Source: Crotophaga sulcirostris | Taxonomy: Eukaryota; Chordata; Aves; Cuculiformes; Crotophagidae | Assembly (NCBI GenBank): GCA_013397455.1 | Contig: VYZB01000372.1 | Span: 108,150-172,149, forward strand | DNA: 64,000 bases | Reading direction: 5' to 3' | Part shown: one piece after another, positions 21,911-36,199 of the stretch | Position numbering within the stretch: the stretch's first letter is position 1 | Layout: each line of letters begins with the position of its first letter | Made by a program: the position numbers and the translations under genes | The notes under the pieces: model-generated | Database searches by the model: none | What the model was told of the DNA's origin: nothing | The model's input: only the letters and a program-made list of their open reading frames with translations

Positions 21911-24900
21911 AGGAAAAATTACAAATAGTAGGTATTTTGCCCTGATTTTCACCATGGGAAACATCTCATCTGTGGAGTGCTTAAGAAATTTTCCTCAGAG
22001 TATCTAGGACCTCTGACTGAAACAGAATGCAGGTGAGTTAATTGAATTATCTGTTGTCTTTATTTCCTTTTGGTAGTTTTATAGTGACAAATCTACACCC
22101 AGCATTCAAATATAATGACAGCTTTATGCAGCATGAAATAGTACAAGTAAAACGGGTGCAAGTAATCTTGGCTAATCAGGTAGACTAACATAATGGTTTC
22201 CTGCGCTTCTAAGATCACTTCATATATACGATAGTAAGCCCTGTCAAGACTGTATTTTCATTGGAAGGACACACTAGTCCATGCTGTGGTCCATGCCATA
22301 CATAGTAATGCCAATATAATACACAGTAGGAGAAACTGAATGCTAGATGTGCATAATGATAAAAAGGTTACATCCTTAATCTGATGCATCATTTGCTGAT
22401 TCAGAATTATTTTGGCTCAGTGGAGGACAAAAGAAGCTTGTGAAGAAAGTACAGATAAAGTTTGGAAGGCTGGACTTTGCATACATTAGATTTCTCTTTT
22501 TTGTCAAAACCATGACATCTTCTTTATGTGAGACAGACAGATGAAATATTATTGCTTTTAGGAGTTTTAAGTACATTTTATTTGAACATAATAACCATAG
22601 TTAGAGATCTACCTACCAAGTATAGCCCTTGACCATCATTTGGGAGGTGAGAATGCAAAGTTCTTAAGTCTCTTATTTCCAAGCATCTTAATCCTACAAA
22701 TTTACTGAGATGTGCTTTTAAATTCTGAAGTCTTAATTCATCCTGCTTTGTAAAAGAATCAACCATAGTTTTTGGATACAGAGCAAAACAAGAACTTCAA
22801 ATCTAGATATCTTTTGGCTCATGTTTTTTACCCACATGAACAAAATCACAGGCTCAGTCCTACTGAGTCTAAAATGGATGAGAAGATCAAAGAGAACAGC
22901 TAAAAATTAGTTTAAAGAAAGAACACCTGTAAGTTAATTACTAAAAATACTTTATTACTGTGTCAAATTCTGTGCTTTCTTTGTTTCAACAGTAGCAATT
23001 CTTTTCAGTGACCCATCTATTGTCCACCAAGAAGTAGTGGCTCTTCCTGGTGTTAGGTGACCTTGCCTTTCACTAATGTAAATCAAGCACAGTAAAGATG
23101 GATCCTGCCTATACAGTCTTGGATATGATAGGGGCCAAAAAAGAACAGATTTAACTGTCTGAAACAGTCCAAAAGAGTAGAAGTTAAACAATAAAACTGA
23201 AATCAAGCTGACATATCACAAAATAATACAGTGGGAGATTTCATCAGTACAGGAATAGAACAGCCTCTTGGAGCAAAAAGGAAAGATGTAATTTTCTCAA
23301 ATAGCAACCTGCTCATGGTTTCTCCTAACAAGCCTCTTCAGTAGCTCTAGGCTGCAATCACTGCTTTACAAAATACATTTGCAACAATGATATTAAATAT
23401 ATTTTTTTTGCATAATACACAACTTCTTTTAAAGCTTCCTGGGTAAAGAACAGTGGTTCTTTAACAGCTACAGAGGGTTTGATTCTCTCGTATTTTCACT
23501 TGTTATACAACTGTGTAACTCTGTAGGTTTCATGGTTCTTTTTTATTCATGCCCATGTAAGGGCTTTAGCTGAAGACTACTGTATCATTGGAAAAGTTTT
23601 GATTAGCTTTCACAGGCCTTAGATAAGGTCATAAATGAAAGACGAACTCTCTGAATCATTGTGCTTCATTATTTCTGTTACAATTACAGCCTTGATCATG
23701 CTGCTTCTGACATACAGCATGAAAGAAGAACACATCCTCCAAACATTTGTTCATAAGAAAGCAATTTGCAGTAAGAGTATTTTAAAAATAATATCAGACT
23801 ACAAATATTCCATATCCATGTATTCACTCATCAATTAAATTAATTTCATTAAATTCATATGGATGCAGATGAGGGTTTTCCTTGGTTTTTTTCTATGCCT
23901 ACTGAAACACTGGAGAGACTTGGTTGCCATTTCAAGTGAAATACTGAAGGTAGGATCACATTACTTGATGTTGTATTCTGGCAAATTGCATTTGGATTTC
24001 AGAATAGATATTAACTTCTTACAAGACACACAGGAAATTTGAAGTATCTTCTACATATAGAAAGTGACTACAGCTGAAGACATGCAAGTTGTCGATTTAT
24101 CTCATGCAATGTATATTGCAGTACGTCATAAATTATGCTCTTCTTGGAGGAAAAGGCTTCTTTTAATCTTAGAAACTAATGTACAAGACTCACGAAGGCT
24201 TTCAATTATACCTATTAGAGGAGCTGAGACTACAAATCAACAATAAAAAGTGAATTTCTAGCAACAGTCAAATCTAATGGTGAAGAAGGAATTTATAGAA
24301 TCTCTTAAGTATGCTGAATCCATAAGTTAAATGTCAAACAGCATAAATCCTCCCTGGGTCAGGGAACAGGAGGAATAACTAGTGTTTTGTTTTTCATGTT
24401 GATTGTTTTGCTATGTGTGTATAAATGAATATGCAATAGTTTTCTAAGTATGCCATTGTAACATGCATTGTAATATTTAATTTTATACTTTAAGTGAATA
24501 AGAAAACTTTGGGTTTGTATTTGAGCATGTATTATATGAAGAAATTCATTAAAAGGTAAAATAATGGCTATTTTTGCTAACGTATATATCTGCAGTTCAA
24601 GACGTGTCCATTGGAACCCTGTGAATCAAGCAGAACACAACTGGGGACTATGTGTCTACCTCTAAAGGCTCTTCCCCCAGCCCAGTCTATGTTGCACCTG
24701 CTCTTTGATGACAGCCTATGCTGGGACTCTGTTGTGTTGTCTTGTAAGAGAATATATTTTTGTTTCATAGCATACCTATTGATACAGAGTGAGCTAGTGA
24801 AAACATGGTACAATTCTTTATTCAGGAGCAGAGGGGTACACTTGTGCAAGTTTGGTCATTTCTGGTAACTAATACGTAATCCCAAAGAACTGCCACTGGG

Positions 24901-24977
24901 GTTCCTGGGTTGGTGATGTTTGTGGACTGCTAGGTGGAAATCAGAAGTGAACATTTATGAAAAAGCAAGTTGCGGCG
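21911..24977. other. Non-coding stretch, nothing recognised
   Basis: AT-rich sequence with chance-length open frames (22376-22576 -, 22955-23206 -, 23635-23838 +, 24577-24849 -, 24611-24868 +). None shows a domain or signal. Confidence 0.5.
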
Positions 24978-25034
24978 GTAGGTGAGCTTGTATATAGATT
25001 CTTTTAACAGTAGGTGAGCTTGTATATAGATTCT
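24978..25034 (+). repeat. Direct repeat, two 25-bp copies, period 32
   Basis: Two identical 25-base copies beginning GTAGGTGAGCTTGTATATAG lie at 24978-25002 and 25010-25034, separated by 7 bases. This looks like a recent local tandem duplication. Only two copies exist, so it is not an array. Confidence 0.95.
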
Positions 25035-28000
25035 CTGAAGTTGCCAAATGGGAACACAAGCTTCTTCTGCAATGATAAATGCATAGTGGCCTCTGTTATG
25101 GCACATTTGTGTTGCTATGCAAGTGTCTTGCAAGTTTTGAAGCCTTGCACTTCAGTTTTGTTAGCCTGTTAGAAGAAATCTCATTTAACTGGCATTTTTA
25201 CATCTACATTAATTCTTTTAAAACACTGAAGTGAGTGTTCTACAGCTATGTAAAGAAACGCATTATCAAAGCATTAAGATATGATTAAACTGACATTTTC
25301 TTAAGAAAACGAAAGGAGCAGGAAAAAGCCATTCTAAAAGGACTGAGTGCTACATACTCCAGATATTATCTTCAGTGCTTACTCAGGGATCTTTAAAGAA
25401 GCTTATTACCAAGTACCCTAAGAAGACAAGTGTGGATGTGTACAGATCAGAGGAATGCAAGTTAATGCACCTGCCAGATTTTACTATCGTACAAAGCATG
25501 TCAATCAGCACTCAGACCTTGCGTTTAAAAATGTGTTCCCTCAGATTTTTTTCAGTGCTGTATCTCACATAGTTAGAATTTCCTAGTCGGTAGCCATCCA
25601 GTGTTGTAAATGTCATGAATTATGCTACTGAATATATATCACTGAAATTAATGTGAGTAGTCCTTCATTAACCTCAGTAACAGCTTTTAAAATACTAGTA
25701 GATATAGTTTCTGTTTTACATATATTTAAGTCTTCCTGCTCTTCTTAATAGGTCAAAAATATTTGTGAAGTAAAAAAAAAAAGTTCTAAATATGTTTTCT
25801 TTAAGAAAGAGAAATTAAAATGATTTGAGCACATTGGACAGTTTATTACATGTGAAAGTAAAGTTCTTTGAACCACAGCTACTTGATAGCTACCTACAGT
25901 TCATATCCCATAGGCCTGTTTCTAAAGTGATGCATCAGTTTCAGCTTGGTCTTCATTAGGAAAAATATGATCAGAAGCTCCTCCTGAGAGCTAAGAGATC
26001 ACCAACTGGAAATGCCTGTAGCAGAGGAGGAGGGCCTGGTGTGCCAGATCATCCTAGGATGGCTGCAGGGCCACTGGATGCTGCAACCATGAAGAAGACA
26101 AATACAGAAAAGAACTTATGAGAGATAAAAGGTATTAGGATCATCACACTCTATGCTAACAAGGTCTCCTTTGTTTCCCTGTACAAAATTATTCCGTTGG
26201 TATGTAAAAAAAATTAATCAGAACTGTAAGAGGTGTAAAGAGGGCTACCGGTAGGGTGTGGAGAAAAGAAACTCTTTCAGAAGAGAAAAAGTTTTGTTTG
26301 CTTTGTCTACATTATTTGGAAAAGATATGACTACTGCCTATAAATGGGGTCAGAAGGAGGAGCCACGCAATATGAAGGCCACTGACTACCCAAGAACAAG
26401 CAAGTCTATAAGAGCAGACCAGTGAAAAAAGCTGGTGACAGCAGGCAGCTGGACTTGGTTGCCCAGCAGAGCCCTCAGGTTTAGCTTCCCCACTGGAACC
26501 AGGAGCCCAGACCTTGAGAGGTTCATGCTCTATCACTTGTAGCTCTCACTGACACAGAGTGAAGGGTGTTCGAACTGTGCAGAGGGGTGCAGCACCTTGA
26601 AAATCTGTCTCTATTGACAGTTTCAGAATTTAGCCCAAATAATATTTTATTGAGTGAGAACTCAGTATTTACTGAGTTAGGACGTCAAGTTCTGATGTTA
26701 GATGGAAATCACTTGATAAAGAAACTAGAATAAAAATGAAGTGACTGAAGATATTCAAGTGATGCTGTTGTACTGAAAATATAGTCATATAAATAAATGG
26801 ACTTTATCAGTTTACTGGTACCTCCAGCAATGCTGACATTTGCATTCTGCTCTCCTACCTCTGTCAAACTTTAGTTCTATTAAAATAATGAATTCTCACA
26901 CTGATATACACGTCTTAGCATGAGGCATTTAGAACAAGTCAACACATTTTCAGGGACAAATGTTGGAAGTCTTTTAAGTTGCACACATTTAAAAAGAAGA
27001 AACCTGTACAGATGTCATGCATTAGAGATTTATTTTTTTATCAGTTCTCATAAAACATATCCATATATATTGTGTTTTCCAATAGGAAAATGAAGCACAA
27101 GTCTTATTGGGATCACCAGCAGGGTCTGATGACCAAAGGCAGATATTTTATTCAAATGATCTTATACTGCTCAGTAGGAAATACCATTTTCATTGTGTTT
27201 ACAGACATGTTAGCATTCATTAAAATGTTTTTGTGTTGCCTGTAAGATTTTAAAAGGCATGTTTCTGAAAAGCTTTAGAGAAGTAGCTTTTTTTAAAACT
27301 GATCCTTTGACAGGTGTTACTTCACATCGAAACTCCCATTGCAGAGGACTGGAAGCCAGGTGTTCAGAGCAGCTTCAACACCAGAGAATGACTGGACAAT
27401 AATATACTTTAAAATAGTTGATGCTTTTTAACTTTGTGGTTACTTTTGAGATCAGTGTAATGGTATCTGCCTAGGTTATGACACACTGCGGTGCAATCTA
27501 AGCCTGTGGTTTCCTCAGTCAACCCTATGTTTCGCTTGTATTTATCGGCATCTTAAAAGCATCATTTCCTTTTGATGAGTTCTGCAAACATTCTTCAAAT
27601 GCAAACAGCTACTGGCTGGTTTTGACATCATTAGTTCTTGCAAAATATCCAGATAGTCCTTTGATACACTCTAAATATATCCTGCTCTGAAGACTTTTCA
27701 TCTTCCCAAAATTTTCTGTAGGGCAGACACATACTTCGTGAAGACAGAGGAATAATTTTTAATGCTAAAAAAGAGGGACCATCACAGTCCCATCCTGAGG
27801 CATTCTGGCCTATTCAGAATTTATTCTCTTCACTTTACCTGGCTTTTAATACAACCATCTCTTCACTACGTGTTCACCACCTGACAAGTTGGGTGTGCAG
27901 GATAAGGGTGGTGCTGAAATAGGTGTGGTGAAGTGAATAGGAAGAGAGAAGTGAGGCTCATTTTGACTGTGGGGAAAAAAGGACCCTAGATCACAGGTTA

Positions 28001-31000
28001 TTCATCCTCAGTCCGTCAGAAAACATTATGAAGTATTGATTATTTGTATTGTGCTGCTGCCTGCAGGCACTAATCGCTGCTTTCCAGGAAGAGATGACAG
28101 AGTTTACATGCTACAGGGGGAAAGACTGGTCATCTTGCAGCATCAAGGGCAAGTGCAGAGCTGGGTATGGAGGAACGTGGAGGCAGCTCCTGGGTTTTCA
28201 TGTAAAAAGTCTTTAATGAGGCGACAATTTTCTAAAATTTCAGTAATGGCCACTTGAATAGTTTTTTCAATAAATTGAAAATATTTTAGGCATCTTTAAA
28301 GCATATTTGTATTTTGAAATTAATATATATATAAATATTTACAAGTAAAACATTTGTGCTACAAAAATCAAAACAGGATCCTTAAATAAAATCAAAACAT
28401 TTTAAATGAAAATTTCATTAAATATTTTTAATCAAATAAGCGTCTGACACAGGAAAACTTTGTCCTATTTCTTATGACTAATTCTATCTTAATTTGAAAA
28501 TTTCAGGCTCAAAAAATTGATTCAATTTTAATGTATCCTCAAGACACTGCAGTTCCTCCTTCAGAGGATTTAAGAACACAAGTCACTGATAAGTACAGTT
28601 CTTTGACGCTGTCATAATAGGATCACTGGGGATTTCTCTACAGTAGAGAAATTTTGGAGTGATATGCAATTTCTTCTCAGACCTCCCCCAAAGCTGTTTG
28701 TGGAGGCAGGGAGAGAATGATGACAGGTAGGGAGCAGGGGCGGAGTTCTTTTCTATTCCAAATGTGATACTGGGATATAAGTTTTCATATGCATCCCAAA
28801 AAGCCAAAATATTTGTAACAGAGGCAGGAACCTGCTTGTGTAGCACTGCTGAAATAATTTTTTAAAGAGCTGGAAAGGTCACTTGGTGTTTCTCGTCTTT
28901 AGGTGAATGAAGGGATTGTTATAGCAAGTAGTTCTCTCAGTCTGTAATTCTGGTCCTTTAATCCTTTGGCAGAAATGGTACAACTTTTTAGCAAAATTAC
29001 TGCCACCAACATTGTCTCAACATGGAGAATTTTCACAGAGTTGATTATTTTCGTAGTGTAATACAAAATCTATTTATTACTGTCTCCTCTGAGTTTGCCT
29101 TAGACTTTAGAGGTCTTGCAGAATGCTTCAATGAAATGAAAACCGTTATGGCATTTGGGTGTTTTTTTTGTTCCAACTGTAAAGAATACTAACTTCCTTA
29201 TCACTGCCTCATGTGGGAGGTAAGATGGTGTTACCAACATGATTTTTTCTAACATCATGACCTGTGAATGCATGAATTAGCCACTAAATTAAAATTGCTT
29301 TTAGATTTAGAAGGATGTTGAAAAGATTTCAATACTTAATTTATGTTGAAAATGAATACTTAATTTAAATCAATAAATATTGGTCTATAGTATTTCCATT
29401 ACAATATGCAGTGCTTTGAATACAATCAACCTTGTTGGTATATACATTAGAAGAGAGCTGTGCTCTCAGGTGTGAGAAGATGGATTTCTTAGCTTAGTAC
29501 ATGGCAAACCATATATTCTCTAAACACTATCTTCTACTTGAATATTGCATGTTAGGGTGACTCCTCTGTTGAGTATCTTAAATACACACCATAGTTGCTT
29601 ACTTTGGGTGTATAAAATTAGTAGATAAACTTTCAAACCCAAACACCCCTTATGACAGATTTTCCATTATGGTTAATAAAACTGTATGGTATATCTTCTT
29701 TTTTTTATTGTCCTGCTAGATTCCTGGGCTAAACATACGACTTTGAGATACTTTTAAGGTAAAGAGGTGTTGCCAACTGTCAGAGATGCCTAGCTTTACC
29801 AAGATCTCGCACCATCCAGCAATTACTCCACAGCATACTGAAAGGTTATGTTTTTAGCCATTAGGACAAATGTATAAAATACACCTTTTAGACCACAAAT
29901 GAACTGCTCTGATACTTGACCCTCTGTTGGCCAATGTTCCCTTGAACTATTTCCTCAGATCCATAATTTCCTATATTTACTTTTAATTATTTGTGAATTT
30001 TTGAAAGGAGCTAACTATTGTGCATGAATAACAATGAATAACATGACTAGGGAGAAAGCTCCATCCTCCTTGTTGCCAACTTTACACTAGCAGAAAGGTA
30101 TTTTTTTGGAATAGTATAACCATGAGATACTGGCAGTTACCAATTTTGGGTCAGTGGCAGTATGCAGAATCAGAGGCAATCACTGTTACAAGAAGATTGT
30201 GAGCCTCATTATATGCTCCTTGTTGGCAAGTAATTACCCGTAAATGTAGTTCTAGTTGGATCACCACAACTGGTTGTGTGTGGCATTCTTCAGAGTAAAT
30301 TCAGTCTACTTATACAATAGAATTTCTGTATTGGCCTGCCCAGTGAACCCATTTAATTTCTTCCTGGAGAAATTTAAGATTGGATTATTTTATGTAGACA
30401 GATTTGTCCAAAATCTTAAATTACTTTACCCTCTTAAAACCAAGATCTACTCATTATTTACTGGCAACTCAGTAAAACTCTGCAATTCAATTGTTACGCA
30501 AAACTCTCATCATGCCTCTAATTCTAAATTCCTTGAAGATGGAAATCTTTATATGTTACTGATAGTCCAAGATAAACACAGATTTAACCATAATTTGTTT
30601 TTATACATATACAAATGAATATTTAGTATTATTTTATTTAGCCATCATATCGTTCATTCAAGTAAATGCCAACATTCATCTGTATGAGTAAAAGTTTTCT
30701 TGATCTTTCTCACATCAACTTCATCAAATTTCATTCTTAGCAAGTAGAAAAATGTTTGTTAATAATTGAATAACAAAAACCTGAAGAAGCTTTTATATTT
30801 AAAAAAAAATAACCATGATCCAAAGCAACTGTCCCATGACAGTTCCATTCTCACTCTAGAGAGAGCCAACCCACGTGGAAAGCATAAGTGTAATGTACAA
30901 CTTGAATAAAACTGTGATGTGGGTGATAGAAAAAGTTAGATGAAGGTGATTATCTTTTATTTTCACTGTCTTTACTGAATAAAAATGAATATGCATGACA

Positions 31001-32810
31001 TTTTACAAGCCCTAACTAATCTTTAAAACAATGCTGATTTTTGTACACAGTAACTATTTGAATCCTTCTGCTTAGCAGACAATTAAAAAAGAGATTAGGA
31101 AAAAACATTCAGGATGAAATTGCCTGCAGCTAAGTATTTGACTTCGACTTTAGGACTCTAAATAAAAATGGCCTAGTTTTTAGAGCTGCTGAGTACAAAT
31201 ACCTCCAAATCAATCTTGTGATAGTTATAACTCTTACACGATGAGGAATCTGTCCACTCTTTGAAGTGCGTAACACAGGTTCAAGTGTCTGGTAAATGGG
31301 CTTAATTTTGAAAATGTTGGCCTAAGTAACTTGGCCCAAAACTGGCTAAGCATTTAATTAAAGAGAGAAGGAATCCCACCAAAGACAAAGTGAGCTCCTA
31401 CTCCCGTACAGCAGGCAGAAAAACTCCATGGGGCAGGGCAGCAGCAATGTTGCCTCCGCAATATCTGCTGGAACTTAATGGACACCTGCACAACACTATG
31501 TGATAACATTGAGCGAGCCCACCTAGGGGCTGGGCACTACTAGCAGGAGGGATGATCTTCAACAATATCAATATAGCTTTTTAATCCCAAAAACCTTAAC
31601 TTTTTACAGCGTCTTTCTTCACTGCATGAGTACACAGCGCAGCTCATAGTTAACATAAGCGCCTCTAGGATGATCTCTATTGTACTGTGGGTGTGTCTAC
31701 TCCTAGGTTTATTTTTTCTGTTGAGTTGAACATGTTTAAAGACAGCCTTTCCCCCTTTGGTTTCTATACCTTAACTTCAGTCTATTTCAGATTTGTGAGC
31801 TTTTTTCCATGTGCCAGTCATGATTGAAACAGTAGTTTGAAGAAATTTATCATATATGTGTGTATGAATGAATATTTATGGACAGTGCTCCCCTTATTCA
31901 ACAAACTTTGCTTTTACCATATCCAGTTGTCATTCTGATGAGGCATAATCTAGGTAATGCATCAGTATTTTGCATATTTGACTTTTTCAGCAGAACTAAA
32001 ATTTACCCTTCTTGAGCCATTGTCAGTGGCTACTCTAAAAATACAAACATTTGTGAGGCAATGTTGTGTTTTTCTCACTTAATGGAATGCTCTTAATTTG
32101 TTGCAAAGCCTTCAAGTATGTGGAGGCTAGGGTTTCATTTCCTAAATTGATCTAGTTTTACATTGCAGAATGATCTTACTTTGCTGTGTTGTTGTAATAA
32201 TATGTGCATTAATAAACATAAAATCAAGCACAAGAATGGATTTGAACAGAAGGCACGCTATTTCAACTTGATAATGACAGAGAGGTTCCCACACATATCA
32301 GGCACTAAATTGGTTCCAGTGAGAGCTGAAAGGTTTTATACCACATAACTGCTAAGTAGAGATTGACTTTTCTCATCCTGTCCTGAGGATGATGATTATT
32401 TCTGAACACTGCAATCCTCTGCCCTGATGGAATAAAGGCAAATGAAGAGGGACTTCTGATAGCCCAACTGTTACCAGCCCCATGTCTCAGTTACCTCTGG
32501 CAACTGGCCTCTTTTGTCTTCATCTGCAGGGAATTGCAGTAGCAACATGCTCAATATTTCCATATCTTCTGCTAACATGAACTTCCCTTCCAAATAGACC
32601 CATAAGGGGAAAACACTCTTCCTAATCTCTAGACCAGGTCATTTGTCATGAACACCATGTCCAGGTGGCTCAGATCTGCACAGAAAGGAGTCAGGTGAGG
32701 GATGAAAGGAAGAAGACTCTGTATGTCCATGCAAACACTATTGTGACTTGTAGCTGTCACTTGAGAGGACTCCAGGAAAGGTTTCCCTTATTTTGTCTTG
32801 TTGTAATTCA
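25035..32810. other. Non-coding stretch
   Basis: Nearly 8 kb of AT-rich sequence. The longest open frame (30256-30618 +, 120 codons) begins at an ATG-like start and encodes an unremarkable Asn/Leu/Phe-rich peptide. That length is expected by chance in sequence of this size. A short AT-dinucleotide run lies near 28322-28333. No transposon or RNA gene is recognised. Confidence 0.5.
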
Positions 32811-32975
32811 ATAATAATAATAACAGCAGTTAGCACTTCTTTCCTACTTTACATTCTGCAGAACACAATATAAATATAACTGATTGTCCCACCCCAATCA
32901 GGACAATGATTGCCACATGTTTGCCCAGAAATGTACAGGGAGGGGAGGATATTCACAGGAGCCTGAGACCCTGAG
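32811..32975. repeat. (AAT)n and possible old SINE-like remnant
   Basis: An (ATA)n run at 32811-32823 is followed by TTAGCACTTCTTTCC and then by TTTGCCCAGAAATGTACAGG. The order resembles the tail region of old amniote SINEs/L2-type ends (TAGCACTTAGNNCTT ... ACTTGCCCAAGGTCACACAG). The identity is weak and from memory. The open frame at 32884-33156 overlaps it and is not credible as a gene. Confidence 0.25.
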
Positions 32976-33294
32976 GGAGTTCCCTGCCCAAATCACACTG
33001 CATGTCATGGGGAGGTGGACGTTAACTCCCTGTGGTACCCTTGAGAACCCGAGCTTTAATAGATCATGTCTACAGTCAATTCAGCATACAATTAAGCATT
33101 TGCACGAGGCAAATAGCAGCAGAACTGTTGAAAATTCAGTCCTGCCCCCATGTTAAAACATGCTCTGCTGTTTGGCATTATGCAGAATGACTGTCACCAC
33201 AGTGCTTTGAAGTCACTATCGCTAATGCAAACATGTGCAGGTACAAATAATTCAGCAGCAGAACATTGATGCTCCCCAAGTTTCTTATGCCATG

Positions 33295-33321
33295 TATGAT
33301 CCTGAAATCTTCAGGATCATA
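33295..33321. other. Perfect 12-bp inverted repeat, 3-base loop
   Basis: The arm TATGATCCTGAA (33295-33306) is followed by loop ATC and the exact complementary arm TTCAGGATCATA (33310-33321). It is too short for a pre-miRNA hairpin. It may be a binding site for a dimeric factor, a mutational palindrome or chance. Confidence 0.85.
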
Positions 33322-36199
33322 TTTTAGGCTATTTATTCTTCACATAAAAGGTACTTTACAAAATCTGCTAAATAGCTAGGCCTACTTACTCAGTCCCGGA
33401 AATATGCCCTGCACACGTCTCATCAGACACATCTGTTCCTCCAGCTCTCAGCTCCTCTGTTCTCTTTCACCAGCAGCTGGTCTCTGAAAGGATGTCGGAG
33501 ACTGATCTCTTTGCTTTACTTAGGCTGTGGGATTGTTTCTCTGCTGGTCTGCAGAGATCTGTCAATATTAGCTTAAATGTAGGTTCTTTTTTCTTGTGAA
33601 AAGAAAAGATAATAATTCTTCCTCCTGATGGTGGCTTAGAGCACTTCAGATTATCCCTTGTTATTTCTTTGCAAGAAGAAATGTACATTCTCTTTTCATA
33701 AGAATTATACCAGTTAACAATCCTCCCTCCCAAACTTTGTTCCATGAAGAACTAACATCAATGGGAGTTAGCAATATCCGCTAAGGGTAGAATTAGGATT
33801 CTCAGAGAAATCTTTAGGTTCAAATAAGACAATCTTCACTGGTGTAACCATAGCAGCTCTCATGTCCTACATAGTACTTTTAAAGGATATCTTGGACAAA
33901 CATAGCTTTCAAATTAAAATATATTTTTTTCCTGACCCTAGGCAGTGTGATTTTTCTATCTATAGGTCTCCATTCCACCCGATTTTCTTTGGATGCCCGG
34001 AGTTCTGGAGGATACATCAGCCTGTTTATTTATTTGTTCCTGTTTCCATCTTGTTTTCAAGATTATTTCACAGATTCTAATTTACACAGTTTAGGAAAAC
34101 CAAACCAAACCAAACAAACAAACCCCTTACTTCAAATATTAATGGTTTGCATTGTGTGCTGTCTTTATACAGTTATTAATTATTTTTATAATTAATTTTC
34201 CTTTTCACTAGCATTCTCCTTGACCAACTTTAGATGCCTAGTTAACGTGCCTGAGTCAGGAGGCTGGATTTTCTCAGTTTCCAATATAGCTAATGAAGAC
34301 AAAGTGTCTCCTCTAGAGAAAACTAGACTGCTTAAGTTAATTTCCTGCCTGAAACACTTGCTTAAAAAACCCTTATTAGAACCAAAGACTTCCAGTTTAG
34401 TCACCTAAAGTACCTAAGGTTTGGTGTTAGAAGAGCTTCTGCCTTCTTTATCATTTTCAGTGTCTGTATTATCAGTGGGTCACATGCCCCTTTGTCTAGG
34501 CAACCATGTCCTGCCTTTGCAGGCAGAGAAAGCCCATCCACATGACATATTCTGCCATTTGGGTTTGCTTCTGACCAAAAATTATTAATAGGCTAGAAAC
34601 AATGTGCTGAAGTAGAGTCGACACACCACCAGCCATTATATTACAGACTTGCAGCCGGTGAGTCAGGCTAGGAATTTACCAGGGAATCTAGTTTCAAGTA
34701 TGATCAGAGGGAGTGATGTAGCACATATGATTCCCTTTTTTATTTTTTATTTATGCTTGGCCAAATTATAAGATTTTTCAATGTTGATGAAGGACTTGCT
34801 ATGCAGATTAATATTGCTATGCCAGTTTTTGGGACTAATGAAGAAGTATCAGTTAATACATGTGATTCAACAGGTGAAGGCACTTGGATTGCTCTACAAC
34901 ACTGATTTTGCTAATATTAAAAAGGAAAATACATTTAATTTGGGAGAGAGTTGAAATTGGTATATGATATATTACTGATGAAACTCGGTATTAAGCTTTA
35001 AAGCAAGTACTGTAAGGGTGAGTGGGATAAATATAAAATAAAAAGCACAAGGACTTGGCTGAAATGTTGAAAAAGCATGATTGTGAGTAATTAACAGATT
35101 CATCCTTGATCACTTTGCATGTCTTCTAGTTTGCAGGACAGGTTATCCGGTGTAGGAGTAGGAAGCTGATCATTGGGCTGCAGTAACAACTGTAGTAGCA
35201 ATGGGGACAAAATAGGCAGCAGGGTCAACTTTTATTGAAAAAGAGGTAGTATCATTAGCATTAATTATGTCTTGTGAACTAGCTGAAGATTTTGCCTGTC
35301 ATCAGTATTTTCTCATTATCTATCATTCACATTATAGAGGCACAGCAATAGTAACAATTTTCTATTTGTGGTTTTGAAATGGAGGATTATTCTAATTTTA
35401 GCATGTGAATATCCCAAATATTGTCCCTCTCCTATCATCCAAGTATGTTGTATAGTAGGCAATAGCCTGCTTCTTTGATGCAGAGTCTACAATAAGCATT
35501 AACAAATGTTAAATCTTTCCTGCATATGCAAGGGAAGTGAAGACACCTTTCTATATTTGAAATATGCCCTAAAGCACCTGGTTATGAAGAATCTATAAGG
35601 ATACTGTATGCTTAGGCCATTCTGAGAGCTGAATGCCAGATAGCAATGCACACTCCCTTCCATTAATGAAGATCTGTAGCGTAAAATAGATATGCATATG
35701 TACAGTACTGTTAGAATGAATAGCTCCCAAAATGTAAGTGTATTTAATTATTGAGAATATATGTCTAACGGGATCACATTCAGATACATATGCCTTCCAC
35801 AACGAAAAATGGATTTGCAATTTTCATTTTCCCTAACTCTAAATATTTGTATACCACTTAATTTAAAGATTATACTGACAGATATAGTTTTCGATTAATA
35901 TGCTGTATTTTACACCATTTACATTCTATTTCAATATGCTTGCCTTTATAAAATGTATTTCAAGACTCCCTAAAAAAAGAGAAAATAGGCACACTTTAAG
36001 CAGTTTACAGGAGACAGATCATTATCTCCTACAAAGGAAAGGAAACAGGAAAGCTGTAAATAATAAGTTCTGAATAGGAATGACATAAACAGCCTAATCA
36101 ATGTCTTCCAGAACTGGCAAGTGACACCTCTTTGTTTTTTGCAAATAAAAAGCTTCTTAACATCACAATATAAACCATTATCTCTGCAGGCAAGGTATA
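33322..36199. other. Non-coding stretch
   Basis: AT-rich sequence. A weak hint of an old amniote repeat (TCAATGGGAGTTAGC ... AGAATTAGGATT) lies at 33755-33805, and an AAACC simple repeat is listed separately. Open frames at 33467-33745 (-), 33862-34195 (+) and 34192-34408 (both strands) are unrecognised. Confidence 0.5.
34096..34124 (+). repeat. (AAACC/AAAC)n simple repeat
   Basis: Three to four AAACC-type units are followed by AAAC units, a common avian simple-repeat class. Confidence 0.85.

Noticed and set aside
24978..25034. Two spaced identical repeats as a CRISPR-like unit
   Set aside because: There are only two copies with a 7-base spacer, in a vertebrate genome. It is a local duplication.
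30256..30618. 120-codon open frame on the plus strand
   Set aside because: It begins with an ATG-like start, but the composition simply reflects AT-rich DNA and no motif or homologue is recognised.
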